Of a DNA stretch of 64,000 nucleotides, positions 1 to 8,760 are shown piece after piece. This DNA comes from GCA-2731375 sp002731375 (GTDB lineage: Bacteria; Pseudomonadota; Alphaproteobacteria; GCA-2731375): assembly GCA_030752605.1 (NCBI GenBank), contig JASMDX010000056.1, forward strand, positions 3,891-67,890, in the 5' to 3' direction. Position 1 is the stretch's first letter; the number at the start of each line of letters is the position of its first letter. Below the pieces are notes generated by a model, which was not told where the DNA came from, searched no databases, and was given only the letters and a program-made list of their open reading frames with translations. A program made the position numbers and the translations under genes.

Positions 1-1
1 C

Positions 2-577
2 AAGCAGGCCCGCGCTCAACAGAAACATCAACGCCCGTGCGTATTATGGTTCACCGGCCTATCGGGATCGGGCAAATCCACCATTGCCGATATCGTTGAA
101 CAGAAACTGCATGCCATGAACCGGCATACCTATTTGCTGGACGGCGATAATGTGCGCCACGGCCTAAGCCGGGATCTTGGTTTTACCGATGCCGACCGGG
201 TGGAAAACATCCGCCGCGTCGGTGAAGTGGCCAAACTGATGGTTGATGCCGGCCTGATGGTGCAGACCGCCTTTATCTCGCCGTTCAGGGCGGAACGTCG
301 CATGGCGCGCGATCTGCTGGTGGAGGGCGAATTCCTGGAAATTTTTGTCGATACGCCGCTTGCGGTCTGTGAACAGCGCGATCCCAAGGGGCTTTACGAA
401 AAGGCCCGCGCCGGCGAGATCAAGAATTTCACCGGCTACGATTCGCCCTATGAAGAGCCGGAACAGGCTGACCTTAGGATCGACACGGTTGCCCTGTCGG
501 CGGAGCAGGCGGCGGACGAGATCGTCAATTTCCTGAAAGCGCGTGGTTATCTAGGAGCCGGCAATGGCGATGCGTAG
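2..577 (+). CDS. cysC: Adenylyl-sulfate kinase (APS kinase domain), 5' end outside window
   Basis: Phosphorylates adenylyl sulfate with ATP to give PAPS in cytoplasmic sulfate activation. The frame is already open at the window edge, so the N-terminus is missing; 191 codons are visible. Residues about 19-27 of the visible part form the P-loop GLSGSGKST. It is followed by DGDNVRHGL, the ISPFRAER segment and NFTGYDSPYE, all family signatures of APS kinase. The visible leader (KQARAQQKHQRPC) is compatible either with a stand-alone CysC or with the C-terminal part of a CysN-CysC fusion, which is common in alphaproteobacteria. The sequence upstream of the window would decide this. Function is secure from the motifs; only the domain context is open. 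Confidence 0.93.
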   Translation, partial: KQARAQQKHQRPCVLWFTGLSGSGKSTIADIVEQKLHAMNRHTYLLDGDNVRHGLSRDLGFTDADRVENIRRVGEVAKLMVDAGLMVQTAFISPFRAERRMARDLLVEGEFLEIFVDTPLAVCEQRDPKGLYEKARAGEIKNFTGYDSPYEEPEQADLRIDTVALSAEQAADEIVNFLKARGYLGAGNGDA

Positions 578-584
578 GCGGTGG

Positions 585-1199
585 CTAATGGTTTTGGTCC
601 GCCAATCCTGAAATAGCGGCAATACCCACCGCGCCGCAGGGGCTCAGGCGCGGCGCGTTGTCCATATTTATGCCGCCCAGGCCATACACGGGAAGAGTGC
701 TGTCCCGCGCCAGCCGGGCGAACCGCTGCGGGCCTAAGGTGTGGGCGCCGGGATGGCTGGCAGTGGGAAAGACCGGCGAGAGCAGTGCCGCATGGGCGCC
801 CAGGCTTGCCGCGCGTAGCAGGGCCGGCCGGGAATGGGCGGCTGCCGTGACCAGCCAGCCCGGTTTTCGAGGCAGTACGGGGGGCCGCGCTGTTTGCCAT
901 TCGGGCAGATGCACGCCATGGGCCTCCAGCTTCCAGGCTAGGCGCCAGTCGCCGGCCACCAGCAAAGACAATTTTCGCGCCCGGCACAGCGCCATCAGCG
1001 CCCGGCCCAGATCCTCGCGCCCGGCAATGTCATAGTGGCGCAGGATGACCGCGCCGCCAGGGGGCAGGCTGGCCGCCGCCGGTAGCGGGTCGGTCAGGCG
1101 GTCCGCGTCGGTCAGCAGAATAAGCCGGGGCAGGCGAACGGTTTCTCCCGCTTCACGATTGAGGCGGAGGGATAGCTTTGTTAGGTTCGGGGCAGACAT
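585..1199 (-). CDS. Thiamine-phosphate synthase / TenI-like protein
   Basis: A protein of about 204 residues with the TIM-barrel landmarks of the ThiE/TenI family: LILLTDADR near the N-terminus, HGVHLPE in the middle, SPVFPTASHPGAHTLG, and VYGLGGIN near the C-terminus. Genuine ThiE condenses HMP-PP with thiazole phosphate. Divergent family members occur outside thiamine operons and may not do this, and no other thiamine gene lies nearby, so the specific activity is inferred. I chose the ATG at 1199 (MSAPNL). A further in-frame ATG at 1211 and a TTG at 1247 would run into the divergent gene. Only 15 bases separate the two divergent starts, so the promoter of each must lie inside the other gene. 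No clear ribosome site is seen. Confidence 0.75.
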   Translation of the reverse strand: MSAPNLTKLSLRLNREAGETVRLPRLILLTDADRLTDPLPAAASLPPGGAVILRHYDIAGREDLGRALMALCRARKLSLLVAGDWRLAWKLEAHGVHLPEWQTARPPVLPRKPGWLVTAAAHSRPALLRAASLGAHAALLSPVFPTASHPGAHTLGPQRFARLARDSTLPVYGLGGINMDNAPRLSPCGAVGIAAISGLADQNH

Positions 1200-1214
1200 A
1201 GGAAAGAACATGCC

Positions 1215-1931
1215 ATGGCTTTGAGTAAGGAACCAGCCGCCACGCAAGTTGATGTGGCCGTCAATTCGGCTACAAATCTAGCTGAGGTCCAGGCCTTGAT
1301 CGCTGCCGCCGAGCAAGCAGCGGGCCGGAGCGCGGGTGAAGTGGTCTTGGTCGCGGTGTCAAAGACCCAGGGCGCAGAGGATATTCTGCCTGTGATACAG
1401 GCTGGTCAGCGTTTGTTTGGTGAAAACCGGGTACAGGAAGCACAGGGCAAATGGCCGGACTTGAAAGCCGCCCACCCTGATCTGCGCCTGCATCTGATCG
1501 GCCCTTTGCAAACCAACAAGGTGAAGGACGCCGTCGCCCTGTTTGATGTCATCGAAACCGTGGACCGGCCCAAGCTGGCCCGCGTCCTGGCCAAGGAAAT
1601 GGCCAAACAGGACCGCCGCCTGGATTGTTTCATCCAGGTCAATACCGGCGAAGAGGAACAAAAGGCCGGGATCTGGCCAGAGGACGCCGATGCCTTTATC
1701 GCCCTGGTCCGTGACGAGTTGGGCTTGTCCGTACGCGGCCTGATGTGCATTCCCCCGGTAGAGGAGGAATGCAGCCTACATTTCGCCCTGCTCCGCGAGA
1801 TCGCCCAGCGCAATGGTCTGGAGGGGCTATCCATGGGCATGAGCGCGGATTACGAAGTGGCAATCCAGTTCGGCGCCACCTTGGTGCGCGTCGGCACGGC
1901 GATATTCGGCGCCCGTAAACCGCACCCTTAG
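1215..1931 (+). CDS. YggS/PROSC family PLP homeostasis protein
   Basis: A protein of 238 residues of the YggS (PLPBP) family, cytoplasmic pyridoxal-phosphate carriers that affect B6 and amino-acid balance. The PLP lysine is in VAVSK (residue about 50). The family signatures LFGENRVQE, LHLIGPLQTNK and LSMGMSADYE follow, and the C-terminal phosphate-binding part reads LVRVGTAIFG. The ATG at 1215 has an AGGAAAG ribosome site eight bases upstream. The N-terminus carries about 20 extra residues before the conserved helix. The 3' end overlaps the convergent YkuD gene by four bases. Confidence 0.93.
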   Translation: MALSKEPAATQVDVAVNSATNLAEVQALIAAAEQAAGRSAGEVVLVAVSKTQGAEDILPVIQAGQRLFGENRVQEAQGKWPDLKAAHPDLRLHLIGPLQTNKVKDAVALFDVIETVDRPKLARVLAKEMAKQDRRLDCFIQVNTGEEEQKAGIWPEDADAFIALVRDELGLSVRGLMCIPPVEEECSLHFALLREIAQRNGLEGLSMGMSADYEVAIQFGATLVRVGTAIFGARKPHP

Positions 1932-2425
1932 GCGGTGATTTTGATTTCACTGTTGTTGTCCAAATCCGACAACAGTTCCAACAGATCGTCCCGCGCCAGG
2001 GCAACGCAGCCTTCCGTTGGGCCGTATTCGGGGCTGGCCACGTGCATGAAGATGGCGCTGCCGGCACCGGGCACGATGGGGTCATCATTATGGCCCAGGA
2101 TCAACACCAGATCGTAGAGGCTATCCTCCCGCCACATACTTTCCGTGCTGGCCCTGTAAGGCAGATTGACCGGCCGGTTGTAGGCGGGGTCAGCGGGCGC
2201 ATCGCACCAGCCGTCATCGGGGTGGATTTCCGCCATGGCGAGTTTACTCACCGGTCGCGCCAGACGATCGGCCCGGTACAACAGCCGCCGCAAGGGATAG
2301 CGGCCGCTGGGTGTTACGCCATCGCCTTCCATCTTTTCGGCCTGGACGCCGCCCCGGCCCAGGGCACAGCGGTACCGCTTGCTGCCGTGGCGCAGAAAAC
2401 CATCGACCGTGACGTGAAGCAGCAC
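1928..2425 (-). CDS. L,D-transpeptidase catalytic (YkuD) domain protein
   Basis: About 165 residues making up a single YkuD domain, the cysteine L,D-transpeptidase fold that crosslinks or edits peptidoglycan. The signature is FMHVASPEYGPTEGCVAL, giving the conserved His and, 14 residues on, the catalytic Cys of TEGC. Upstream, GDGVTPSGRYPLRR is typical of the small alphaproteobacterial form. The frame continues upstream to a TTG at 2461. I prefer the GTG at 2425 because an AAAGG stands before it and homologues start close to this point. No signal peptide is visible with either start, so how it reaches the periplasm is unclear. It converges on and overlaps YggS. Confidence 0.85.
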   Translation of the reverse strand: MLLHVTVDGFLRHGSKRYRCALGRGGVQAEKMEGDGVTPSGRYPLRRLLYRADRLARPVSKLAMAEIHPDDGWCDAPADPAYNRPVNLPYRASTESMWREDSLYDLVLILGHNDDPIVPGAGSAIFMHVASPEYGPTEGCVALARDDLLELLSDLDNNSEIKITA

Positions 2426-2512
2426 AACAAATGACCTTTCATTTCGAGTGTGTTTTCCCAACGGAAGCTAGCATACATTCCCATTTATTCGTCATGAGGC
2501 GGGCCGCTTAAC

Positions 2513-2532
2513 CACGAAAAGCCCTTGCGGGC
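2513..2532 (-). terminator. Probable intrinsic terminator of ribA
   Basis: Read on the minus strand, a short GCCC-GCAA-GGGC hairpin with a GNRA-type tetraloop is followed directly by TTTTC. It lies about 75 bases beyond the ribA stop. The four-pair stem is weak. Confidence 0.45.
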
Positions 2533-2604
2533 GGCTGAAAAATGCCAAATTGCGCTGTTTTTCGGGGCTTCATGTTTTTCGGCGTTTTCAGATTCTGCAC
2601 CTTG

Positions 2605-3738
2605 CTATAACAGGTGGCCCGACCGGTCCTTTTTCGTGCGCAGATAGAAATCATTGTGTAGGTTGGCGGGAAAGGCGTGGGTCACCCGCTCACTGACTGT
2701 GATGCCGCAGGCTTCCAGGCCGGCGACTTTATCCGGATTGTTGGTCAATAGGCGGACTTGGCTGAAGCCAAGCAGTCGCAGCATTTCCGCCGCCGGGCGG
2801 AAAACCCGCTCGTCAGCGTCGAAACCGAGGCGCAGATTGGCCTCGACGGTATCAAAGCCTTCCGCTTGCAGGCTGTAGGCACGCAATTTGTTCATCAGGC
2901 CGATGCCCCTACCTTCCTGGGCCAGATACAACAGCACGCCGTCGCCCTGTTCCGCCATCAAGGCGATGGCGCCGCGTAGCTGTTCGCCGCAATCGCACTT
3001 TAGCGAGGCCAACAGATCGCCGGTAAAGCATTCCGAATGCAGCCGGGTCAGGACCGGATGATGACGGTCGGGATCACCAACGACGATGGCCAGGTGTTCG
3101 ACCCCGCCGTCAGCCGGGCGGAAGGCGATCAAACGGCAGTTTTCAGCGTCTGTCAGGGGTACCGGTGCCTCGGCCACCTTGCGCAGGGTGGCCGCCGCGC
3201 TCTGTTCGTATTCGGCGATCTGCCGTGTCCTCACGCTCAGATAGCGAGTCTCGGCGCTACTTATATCGGTTTCATCGGGCAAGGGCACGATGACGGCGGA
3301 AGGCAGCAGACGCGCCGCCTTGGCCAATTGCACGGCGGCGCTTTCGGTCGGGCGCGGGGCCCGGCGAAGGCGTTGAAACGGTCCCCGCATGGGCTGGGCC
3401 AAATCCGTGCTGCCGTCCGCCAGGGTCTGCACGATACCCACATCCGTATCGCCATCGACCGGCAGCAAAATAACCCCATGACCGGTAGGTTTAATATGTA
3501 GGGCGCTGGCCCGGCTTTCGGTCAAGGCCAAGACCGGACCATGGGTTTCGCTATCCTGACCGCCATCCCGGCCGCTGTACCATTCGCACAGGCCGCGTAG
3601 GCTGTCGGGGCTGGCTTGTTCCGCCGCCAGGGCCAGGGCGTTGTCGCCATCATCGGATTCCAGCAAAACGGGCCGGCCCCGCCGGTATTCGGCGATGGCG
3701 CGGTCGACGGTGATGATATTGGCGTTGATTTTGGTCAT
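2605..3738 (-). CDS. ribA: GTP cyclohydrolase II with degenerate N-terminal RibB-like domain
   Basis: Opens GTP to the diaminopyrimidine precursor of riboflavin. The C-terminal half carries the GTP cyclohydrolase II core: HSECFTGDLLASLKCDCGEQ (the three Zn cysteines), LYLAQEGRGIGL with the catalytic region, and LLTNNPDKVAGL. The start is the ATG at 3738 (MTKINANI), giving 377 residues. Upstream in-frame starts give a low-complexity Arg-rich extension that I regard as spurious. The first about 160 residues resemble the alphaproteobacterial extension related to DHBP synthase. I do not see the acidic DHBP synthase active-site motifs, so this half is probably not catalytic. No FMN riboswitch is evident in the 149 bases separating it from the divergent regulator gene. 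Confidence 0.9.
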   Translation of the reverse strand: MTKINANIITVDRAIAEYRRGRPVLLESDDGDNALALAAEQASPDSLRGLCEWYSGRDGGQDSETHGPVLALTESRASALHIKPTGHGVILLPVDGDTDVGIVQTLADGSTDLAQPMRGPFQRLRRAPRPTESAAVQLAKAARLLPSAVIVPLPDETDISSAETRYLSVRTRQIAEYEQSAAATLRKVAEAPVPLTDAENCRLIAFRPADGGVEHLAIVVGDPDRHHPVLTRLHSECFTGDLLASLKCDCGEQLRGAIALMAEQGDGVLLYLAQEGRGIGLMNKLRAYSLQAEGFDTVEANLRLGFDADERVFRPAAEMLRLLGFSQVRLLTNNPDKVAGLEACGITVSERVTHAFPANLHNDFYLRTKKDRSGHLL

Positions 3739-3887
3739 GATCGCCGCAGACAATATACCGGCCAAGGCCCGTTGGCGACGCTTTATCCGTTGCTTATCAG
3801 TTGCCGCTTGTGCTTGCCGGAATGGCGCGACCCGCCTATATCTAAAAAGAGCGGGTGGGCGGTTCATGCGGCGGATTGGGGAGAGCC

Positions 3888-4574
3888 ATGACGGCGAAGA
3901 AAATTCTTTTGGTCGATGATGAGGCGCCCTTGCGCGACGCCTTGGCAGAGCAATTGGAACTGCACGACGAATTTGCCACAACCCAGGCTGGATCGGGCGC
4001 GGAGGCCTTGGAAAGAGCCAAAGATGGCCCGTTCGATTTGCTGCTGCTGGATGTGGGTCTAGGCGATTTGGATGGCCGCGAGGTCTGCAAAATGCTGCGC
4101 AAGGCCGGCGTCAAATGCCCGGTCATCATGTTGACGGCGGCGGATAGAGATGCCGACACGATCCTGGGATTGGAATCTGGCGCCAATGACTGCGTCGCCA
4201 AACCGTTCAAGTTTTCCGTTCTTTTGGCCCGCATCCGTTCACATTTACGTCAACATGAGCAGAGCGTGGACGCGGTTTTCACTATTGGCCATTATACTTT
4301 CCGCCCCTCCGCCAAGCTGTTGCTGGAAGACGGCTCGAACCAGAAAGTTCGGTTGACGGAAAAGGAAACCTCGATCCTGAAATATTTGTACCGGGCCGGC
4401 GAAAAAGCAGTTGGCCGGGATGTGCTGTTGAACGAGGTCTGGGGCTATAACAGGGGTGTCACCACCCATACCCTGGAAACCCATATCTACCGCCTGCGGC
4501 AAAAGATCGAGGCCAATCCCTCTGCAGCAAAAATCCTAGTGACGGAGCCGGGTGGTTACCGCTTGGTGCCTTGA
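3888..4574 (+). CDS. OmpR/PhoB-type response regulator
   Basis: A 228-residue two-domain regulator. The receiver has the acidic pair D10-D11 in LLVDDE, the phosphoacceptor D55 in LLLLDVGLGD, and the conserved Lys in VAKPFKF. The C-terminal half is a winged helix with RLTEKETSILKYL, the VWGYN turn, recognition helix THTLETHIYRLRQKIE, and the terminal EPGGYRLVP hairpin. The ATG at 3888 follows a GGGGAGAG ribosome site; longer in-frame starts lack one. No histidine kinase is adjacent, so it is an orphan and its signal is unknown. It is divergent from ribA. Confidence 0.9.
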   Translation: MTAKKILLVDDEAPLRDALAEQLELHDEFATTQAGSGAEALERAKDGPFDLLLLDVGLGDLDGREVCKMLRKAGVKCPVIMLTAADRDADTILGLESGANDCVAKPFKFSVLLARIRSHLRQHEQSVDAVFTIGHYTFRPSAKLLLEDGSNQKVRLTEKETSILKYLYRAGEKAVGRDVLLNEVWGYNRGVTTHTLETHIYRLRQKIEANPSAAKILVTEPGGYRLVP

Positions 4575-4592
4575 GTTACCAAAAACATCGCC

Positions 4593-4898
4593 TTAAATCA
4601 TCTGGCAAAATTCGACCAGTTCCCTTGAGCGCTTGATCTTGCCCTCCCAATGGCGGTCAAATTCCTTGATGAAGCCCTTCATAATGTCTGAATTTAGCAG
4701 GGCGTCGGCGGTCGCCATATCCGGAAACTCGTAAAACGCAACATGGACGTTGGCGTCCACGCTGCTCCAGCCGCGTTTGGCGCTGAGCGCGTTGAAGGCT
4801 TTTAGCGCGTCAGGCAGATGTTCGTTCTGATACCAAATATCGAATTGATCCTTGACCGAAGGCTCTACTTCGGCGCGTACGATTAAATAGGAGGTCAT
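4593..4898 (-). CDS. Small conserved protein, probable dimeric alpha/beta barrel
   Basis: 101 residues starting MTSYLIVRAEVEPSVK. The alternation of a first strand ending in a negatively charged turn, a helix with FDIWYQNEHLPDAL, and a later HVAFYEFPD strand is what one sees in ferredoxin-like dimeric alpha/beta-barrel proteins (EthD, DUF4286 and related small domains). I cannot assign a substrate. It converges on the response regulator gene and stands alone. The 173 bases between it and the next plus-strand gene hold no other gene and probably carry both divergent promoters. Confidence 0.65.
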   Translation of the reverse strand: MTSYLIVRAEVEPSVKDQFDIWYQNEHLPDALKAFNALSAKRGWSSVDANVHVAFYEFPDMATADALLNSDIMKGFIKEFDRHWEGKIKRSRELVEFCQMI

Positions 4899-5071
4899 GT
4901 TTCAGGTCCAACAATTGCGGAAAGATAGCGAGATTAGCTTGCGCAAATTGGAATTCATAGTCTGCGGGCCCTGTTCTGCTGACACGTTTCAAATATTACA
5001 ATTCAAGAGCTGGCGGCGAACTGGTAATACCGCGGTTAAATTCGTATCCGATCAAAAGGAGGAAACGGCCA

Positions 5072-6619
5072 ATGTCATGGCAAGCGGAACTTGATGAGCT
5101 GAAACGGCGCGAGGCCTTCGCCGAGAAACTTGGCGGCGAAATGCGGGTCAAGCGGCAGAAGGACGGTGGCCGCTATACCATTCGCGAACGGATCGAACTG
5201 CTTGCCGATGACGGCTCCTTCCACGAAATCGGCAAGATCGCCGGCATGGCCGCATACGACGGCAGGAATGATCTGGAGGATTTCACGCCTTCCAACTTCG
5301 TCTTTGGCCGGGCCCGCCTGAATGACCGGCAAGTGGTTATCGCCGGCGATGATTTCACCGTGCGCGGTGGCTCCGCCGATGCCACCATCAAGGAAAAGCA
5401 TCTCAACGCGGAGGCCATGGCGAACGCGCTGCAACTGCCCCTGGTCCGCCTGGTGGAAGGTTCGGGCGGTGGCGGTTCGGTCAAGACCATCGAGACCACG
5501 GGCCGAGCCAATGTGCCAGGCGTCGCGGGCTGGGACATGGTGGTCGCGAATATGGGCACGGTGCCGCGGGTGGCGCTGGGGCTGGGCTCTGTCGCCGGTT
5601 TGGGCGCGGCGCATCTGGCGGCCTCGCACTATTCGGTCATGTTGAAGGAGAAATCAGCGATGTTCGTCGCTGGTCCACCGGTGGTGGAGCGGATCGGTCA
5701 GAAATTGACCAAGAATGAGCTGGGTGGCTACAAAATCCAGCTGCGTGCCGGTGCCGTTGATCACGCGGTAAATACTGAAGAAGAAGCCTTTGAATGCGCC
5801 GGACGGTTCCTCTCTTACCTGCCGCAATCGGTCAACGAGCTGCCGCCAAGGGTTGGCCTCACGGACGATCCCAACCGGCGGGTTGACTGGCTGATCGATG
5901 CCATTCCCCGGGATATCCGCAAAATTTACAAAATGCGCCCCATCATCAAAGCCTTGGTCGATGAAGGCTCGTTCTTTGAAATGGGCAAGGAGTACGGTAA
6001 GTCAGTGATCACCGGGCTGGCCCGTCTGGATGGCTGGCCGGTCGCCTTCATGGCCTCGGACCCCATGTCTTATGGCGGCTGCTGGACGGCGGATACCTGC
6101 CGCAAGGTGGAGAAATTTGTCGATCTGGCAGAAACCTTCCATCTGCCGATCGTGAATTTGTCCGATTGTCCCGGCTTTCAGGTCGGCCTGCAGGCGGAAC
6201 AAAGCGGCGTTATCAAGGAGGGCGTTCGCGCCATGAGCGCGATCTGGCAGACCACGGTGCCCTGGTGCACGATGATTATCCGTAATGTCTTTGGCGTCGC
6301 GGGGGCGGCGCATACGGTGGGCGGACGCTATACGACCCGCTATGCCTGGCCGTCGGGCCGCTGGGGCTCGCTGCCTTTGGAAGGCGGGATTGAGGCCGCC
6401 TACAGCGCTGATATCGCCGCCGCCGCAGACCCGGACGCGGAGTTGGAGATTATCACCGAGCGGCTGGAGAAATTGCGCTCGCCCTTCCGTTCAGCCGAAA
6501 CCTTCTGGATCGAGGAAATTATCGACCCCCGCGAGACCCGAGAGCTGTTGTGCGATTTCGCCAATACGGCGGCGCCCCTGCGGACAACCGGAGTCTCATC
6601 GCACGCCATGCGCCCCTGA
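5072..6619 (+). CDS. Acyl-CoA carboxylase, carboxyltransferase (beta) subunit
   Basis: A 515-residue carboxyltransferase subunit of the propionyl-/methylcrotonyl-CoA carboxylase type, moving CO2 from carboxybiotin to an acyl-CoA in the cytoplasm. Two crotonase-like halves are visible: the N-terminal half with RYTIRERIELLADDGSF, LVRLVEGSGGGGSV and GSVAGLGAAH, and the C-terminal half with DEGSFFEMGKEYG, NLSDCPGFQVG and the RYAWPSGRWGSLPLEGG segment. The ATG at 5072 has a strong AAAGGAGG ribosome site 10 bases upstream. No biotin carboxylase or biotin carrier gene is in the window, so the partner must be encoded elsewhere and the substrate cannot be named. Confidence 0.88.
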   Translation: MSWQAELDELKRREAFAEKLGGEMRVKRQKDGGRYTIRERIELLADDGSFHEIGKIAGMAAYDGRNDLEDFTPSNFVFGRARLNDRQVVIAGDDFTVRGGSADATIKEKHLNAEAMANALQLPLVRLVEGSGGGGSVKTIETTGRANVPGVAGWDMVVANMGTVPRVALGLGSVAGLGAAHLAASHYSVMLKEKSAMFVAGPPVVERIGQKLTKNELGGYKIQLRAGAVDHAVNTEEEAFECAGRFLSYLPQSVNELPPRVGLTDDPNRRVDWLIDAIPRDIRKIYKMRPIIKALVDEGSFFEMGKEYGKSVITGLARLDGWPVAFMASDPMSYGGCWTADTCRKVEKFVDLAETFHLPIVNLSDCPGFQVGLQAEQSGVIKEGVRAMSAIWQTTVPWCTMIIRNVFGVAGAAHTVGGRYTTRYAWPSGRWGSLPLEGGIEAAYSADIAAAADPDAELEIITERLEKLRSPFRSAETFWIEEIIDPRETRELLCDFANTAAPLRTTGVSSHAMRP

Positions 6620-6745
6620 TACCAGGGAGCGCATAGAAAATTCCGCTATTTTTGGCGGGTTTCAATTATCGAAGATGCCAGTTGAACTGCGCCAGGCTAA
6701 TGATTATGTAAAATAATCTGACCTATGATAGTTGGAAATCAACAC

Positions 6746-6847
6746 ATGGCGCAAAACCACGAGCAATAATTCGTGCTGGTCATCGTCTCGATCCTTGGGG
6801 CCGCTGTTTTGCTGATTAGTCTGCTGGGCGTTTGGAACTTGTTTTAA
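6746..6847 (+). pseudogene. Possible small single-helix membrane protein, interrupted by TAA
   Basis: An ATG at 6746 opens a frame MAQNHEQ, meets TAA at 6767-6769, and then continues in the same frame as FVLVIVSILGAAVLLISLLG and VWNLF before a second TAA. The second part is one clean hydrophobic helix. A GTG at 6773 could start a 24-residue peptide on its own, but no good ribosome site precedes it. So this is either a tiny membrane peptide or a 33-codon gene with a nonsense codon. The rest of the 280-base gap between the flanking genes shows nothing else. Confidence 0.3.
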
Positions 6848-6899
6848 CGCCCTTCGGCGGCAAACGGCATGCAATCAGCCGACGGCGATAGGGCGCGTT

Positions 6900-7772
6900 C
6901 TATCGCGTTGGAACCGGCTTATCGCCTTGATAATCGTAGAATCCACGCTCGGTCTTGCGCCCCAGCCAGCCGGCCTCGACGTATTTCACCAATAGCGGAC
7001 AGGGCCGGTACTTGGTATCGGCCAGGCCTTCGTAGAGCACCTGCATGATCGCTAGGCAGGTATCCAGACCGATGAAATCAGCCAGTTGCAAGGGTCCCAT
7101 GCGGTGGTTGGCGCCCAGGCGCATGGCGCTGTCGATACCTTCAACCGTGCCCACGCCTTCGTACAGGGTGTAGACTGCCTCGTTGATCATGGGCACTAGG
7201 ATGCGGTTGACGATGAAGGCGGGAAAATCCTCGGCATTGGTGGCAACCTTGCCGATCTTGAGCACGATCTCGCGCATCGCTTCAAACGTTGGAGCGTCCG
7301 TGGCGATGCCGCGGATCAGCTCCACCAGCTCCATCATCGGCACCGGGTTCATGAAATGCATGCCCATGAACTTTTCCGGCCGGCCCGAGACTGCGGCCAA
7401 GCGCGTGATGGAGATGGATGAGGTGTTGGTGGCGATCAGGCCTTCCGGCTTCAGGATTGGTCCCAGATCAGTCAGGATTTGCCTTTTGACCTCTTCATCT
7501 TCTGAGGCCGCCTCGATCACCAGATCGGCATTGGCCAGCTCGGGCAAGCCGGCGACGGTTTTGATCCGGGACAAGGAATCGGCCATTTCGACCTCTTCCA
7601 GTTTACCCCGGCCAACCTGACGGCTCATATTGCCCTCGATTACCTTCATCGCCTTTTGCATTTGGGCGTTGGAGGTATCGGTCAGCATGACGTTGTAGCC
7701 GCCGACGGCCAAGACATGGGCAATACCGCTGCCCATCTGTCCCGCGCCGATAATGCCAATATTCTGGATCAT
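6900..7772 (-). CDS. hbd: 3-hydroxybutyryl-CoA dehydrogenase
   Basis: A 290-residue NAD-dependent 3-hydroxyacyl-CoA dehydrogenase acting in beta-oxidation or butyryl-CoA/PHB metabolism. The Rossmann motif is IGIIGAGQMGSGIAHV at residues about 4-19. The catalytic His is in MGMHFMNPVPMMELVE, NTSSISIT lies just before it, and the C-terminal domain begins with FPAFIVNRIL. It is the last gene of the minus-strand run etfB-etfA-hbd, 40 bases after etfA. The same order is found in other alphaproteobacteria and ties the dehydrogenase to ETF-dependent acyl-CoA oxidation. Confidence 0.95.
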   Translation of the reverse strand: MIQNIGIIGAGQMGSGIAHVLAVGGYNVMLTDTSNAQMQKAMKVIEGNMSRQVGRGKLEEVEMADSLSRIKTVAGLPELANADLVIEAASEDEEVKRQILTDLGPILKPEGLIATNTSSISITRLAAVSGRPEKFMGMHFMNPVPMMELVELIRGIATDAPTFEAMREIVLKIGKVATNAEDFPAFIVNRILVPMINEAVYTLYEGVGTVEGIDSAMRLGANHRMGPLQLADFIGLDTCLAIMQVLYEGLADTKYRPCPLLVKYVEAGWLGRKTERGFYDYQGDKPVPTR

Positions 7773-7812
7773 CGAATTCCTTTCAATCTTGACCTTTTCG
7801 GCCAGACCTTAT

Positions 7813-8760
7813 TTATGCCGGCGGCAATTTCTTCAGTTCTTCTTCCAATTCCGGCACCGCCTTGAACAGATCGGCAACCAGGCCGTAATCGGCAACCTGG
7901 AAGATCGGCGCCTCTTCATCCTTGTTGATGGCGACGATCACCTTGCTGTCCTTCATGCCGGCCAGATGCTGAATGGCGCCCGAAATGCCAACCGCAATAT
8001 ACAGATCCGGCGCCACCACCTTGCCGGTTTGGCCGACCTGATAGTCGTTGGGTACGAAACCCGCATCCACCGCCGCGCGCGAGGCGCCAACGGCGGCCCC
8101 AAGTTGGTCGGCGACCGCTTCGATAATCGGAAAGTTGTCGCCCGACTGCATGCCGCGCCCGCCGGAGATAATGGTTTTCGCCGCTGTCAGTTCCGGGCGC
8201 TCGGACTTGGACAGTTCCTCGCCCACGAAGCTGGACAGGCCCGGATCACCGGCCGCCGCGACGCTTTCAACCTTGGCCGAACCGCCGTCGGCGGCCGCTT
8301 TTTCGAAGCCGGTGGCACGAATGGTAATAATTTTGATGGCGTCGGACGATTGCACCGTTGCCATGGCATTGCCGGCATAGATCGGCCGAACGAACCTATC
8401 CGGACCTTCGATGCCCGAAATTTCGGAAATCTGACTGACATCCAACAGAGCCGCGACACGGGGCATGAAGTTCTTGCCGACCGTATTGGCGACCGCCATC
8501 ACGGCGCCGTAGTTCTGCGCTAAGGGCACCACCAGATCGGCCATGGGCTCGGCCACCATGTTGGCATACATGGCGTCATCGGCGACCAGCACCTTGGCAA
8601 CGCCGGCAACCTTCGCCGCCGCTTCGCCAACCGCGCTGCAACCCTGGCCCGCTACCAGGATATCCACGTCACCACCCAATTGCCCGGCCGCGGTGACGGC
8701 GGCCAGGGTCGCCGGCTTCAGCTCGGCATTATCATGTTCTGCAATTACCAGGGTGGACAT
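7813..8760 (-). CDS. etfA: Electron transfer flavoprotein alpha subunit
   Basis: A 315-residue ETF alpha subunit; with EtfB it carries electrons from acyl-CoA dehydrogenases to ETF:quinone oxidoreductase. The N-terminal domain begins STLVIAEHDNAELKPAT. The C-terminal FAD domain has ISGGRGMQSGDNF, GASRAAVDAGF, QVGQTGKVVAP and SGAIQHLAGMKDS, all standard FAD contacts. The start ATG shares one base with the etfB stop (TAATG), so translation is probably coupled. Confidence 0.96.
   Translation of the reverse strand: MSTLVIAEHDNAELKPATLAAVTAAGQLGGDVDILVAGQGCSAVGEAAAKVAGVAKVLVADDAMYANMVAEPMADLVVPLAQNYGAVMAVANTVGKNFMPRVAALLDVSQISEISGIEGPDRFVRPIYAGNAMATVQSSDAIKIITIRATGFEKAAADGGSAKVESVAAAGDPGLSSFVGEELSKSERPELTAAKTIISGGRGMQSGDNFPIIEAVADQLGAAVGASRAAVDAGFVPNDYQVGQTGKVVAPDLYIAVGISGAIQHLAGMKDSKVIVAINKDEEAPIFQVADYGLVADLFKAVPELEEELKKLPPA

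Noticed and set aside
7753..8523. Plus-strand open frame (256 codons) opposite etfA
   Set aside because: Shadow of etfA; composition rich in Arg, His and Gly with no recognisable family.
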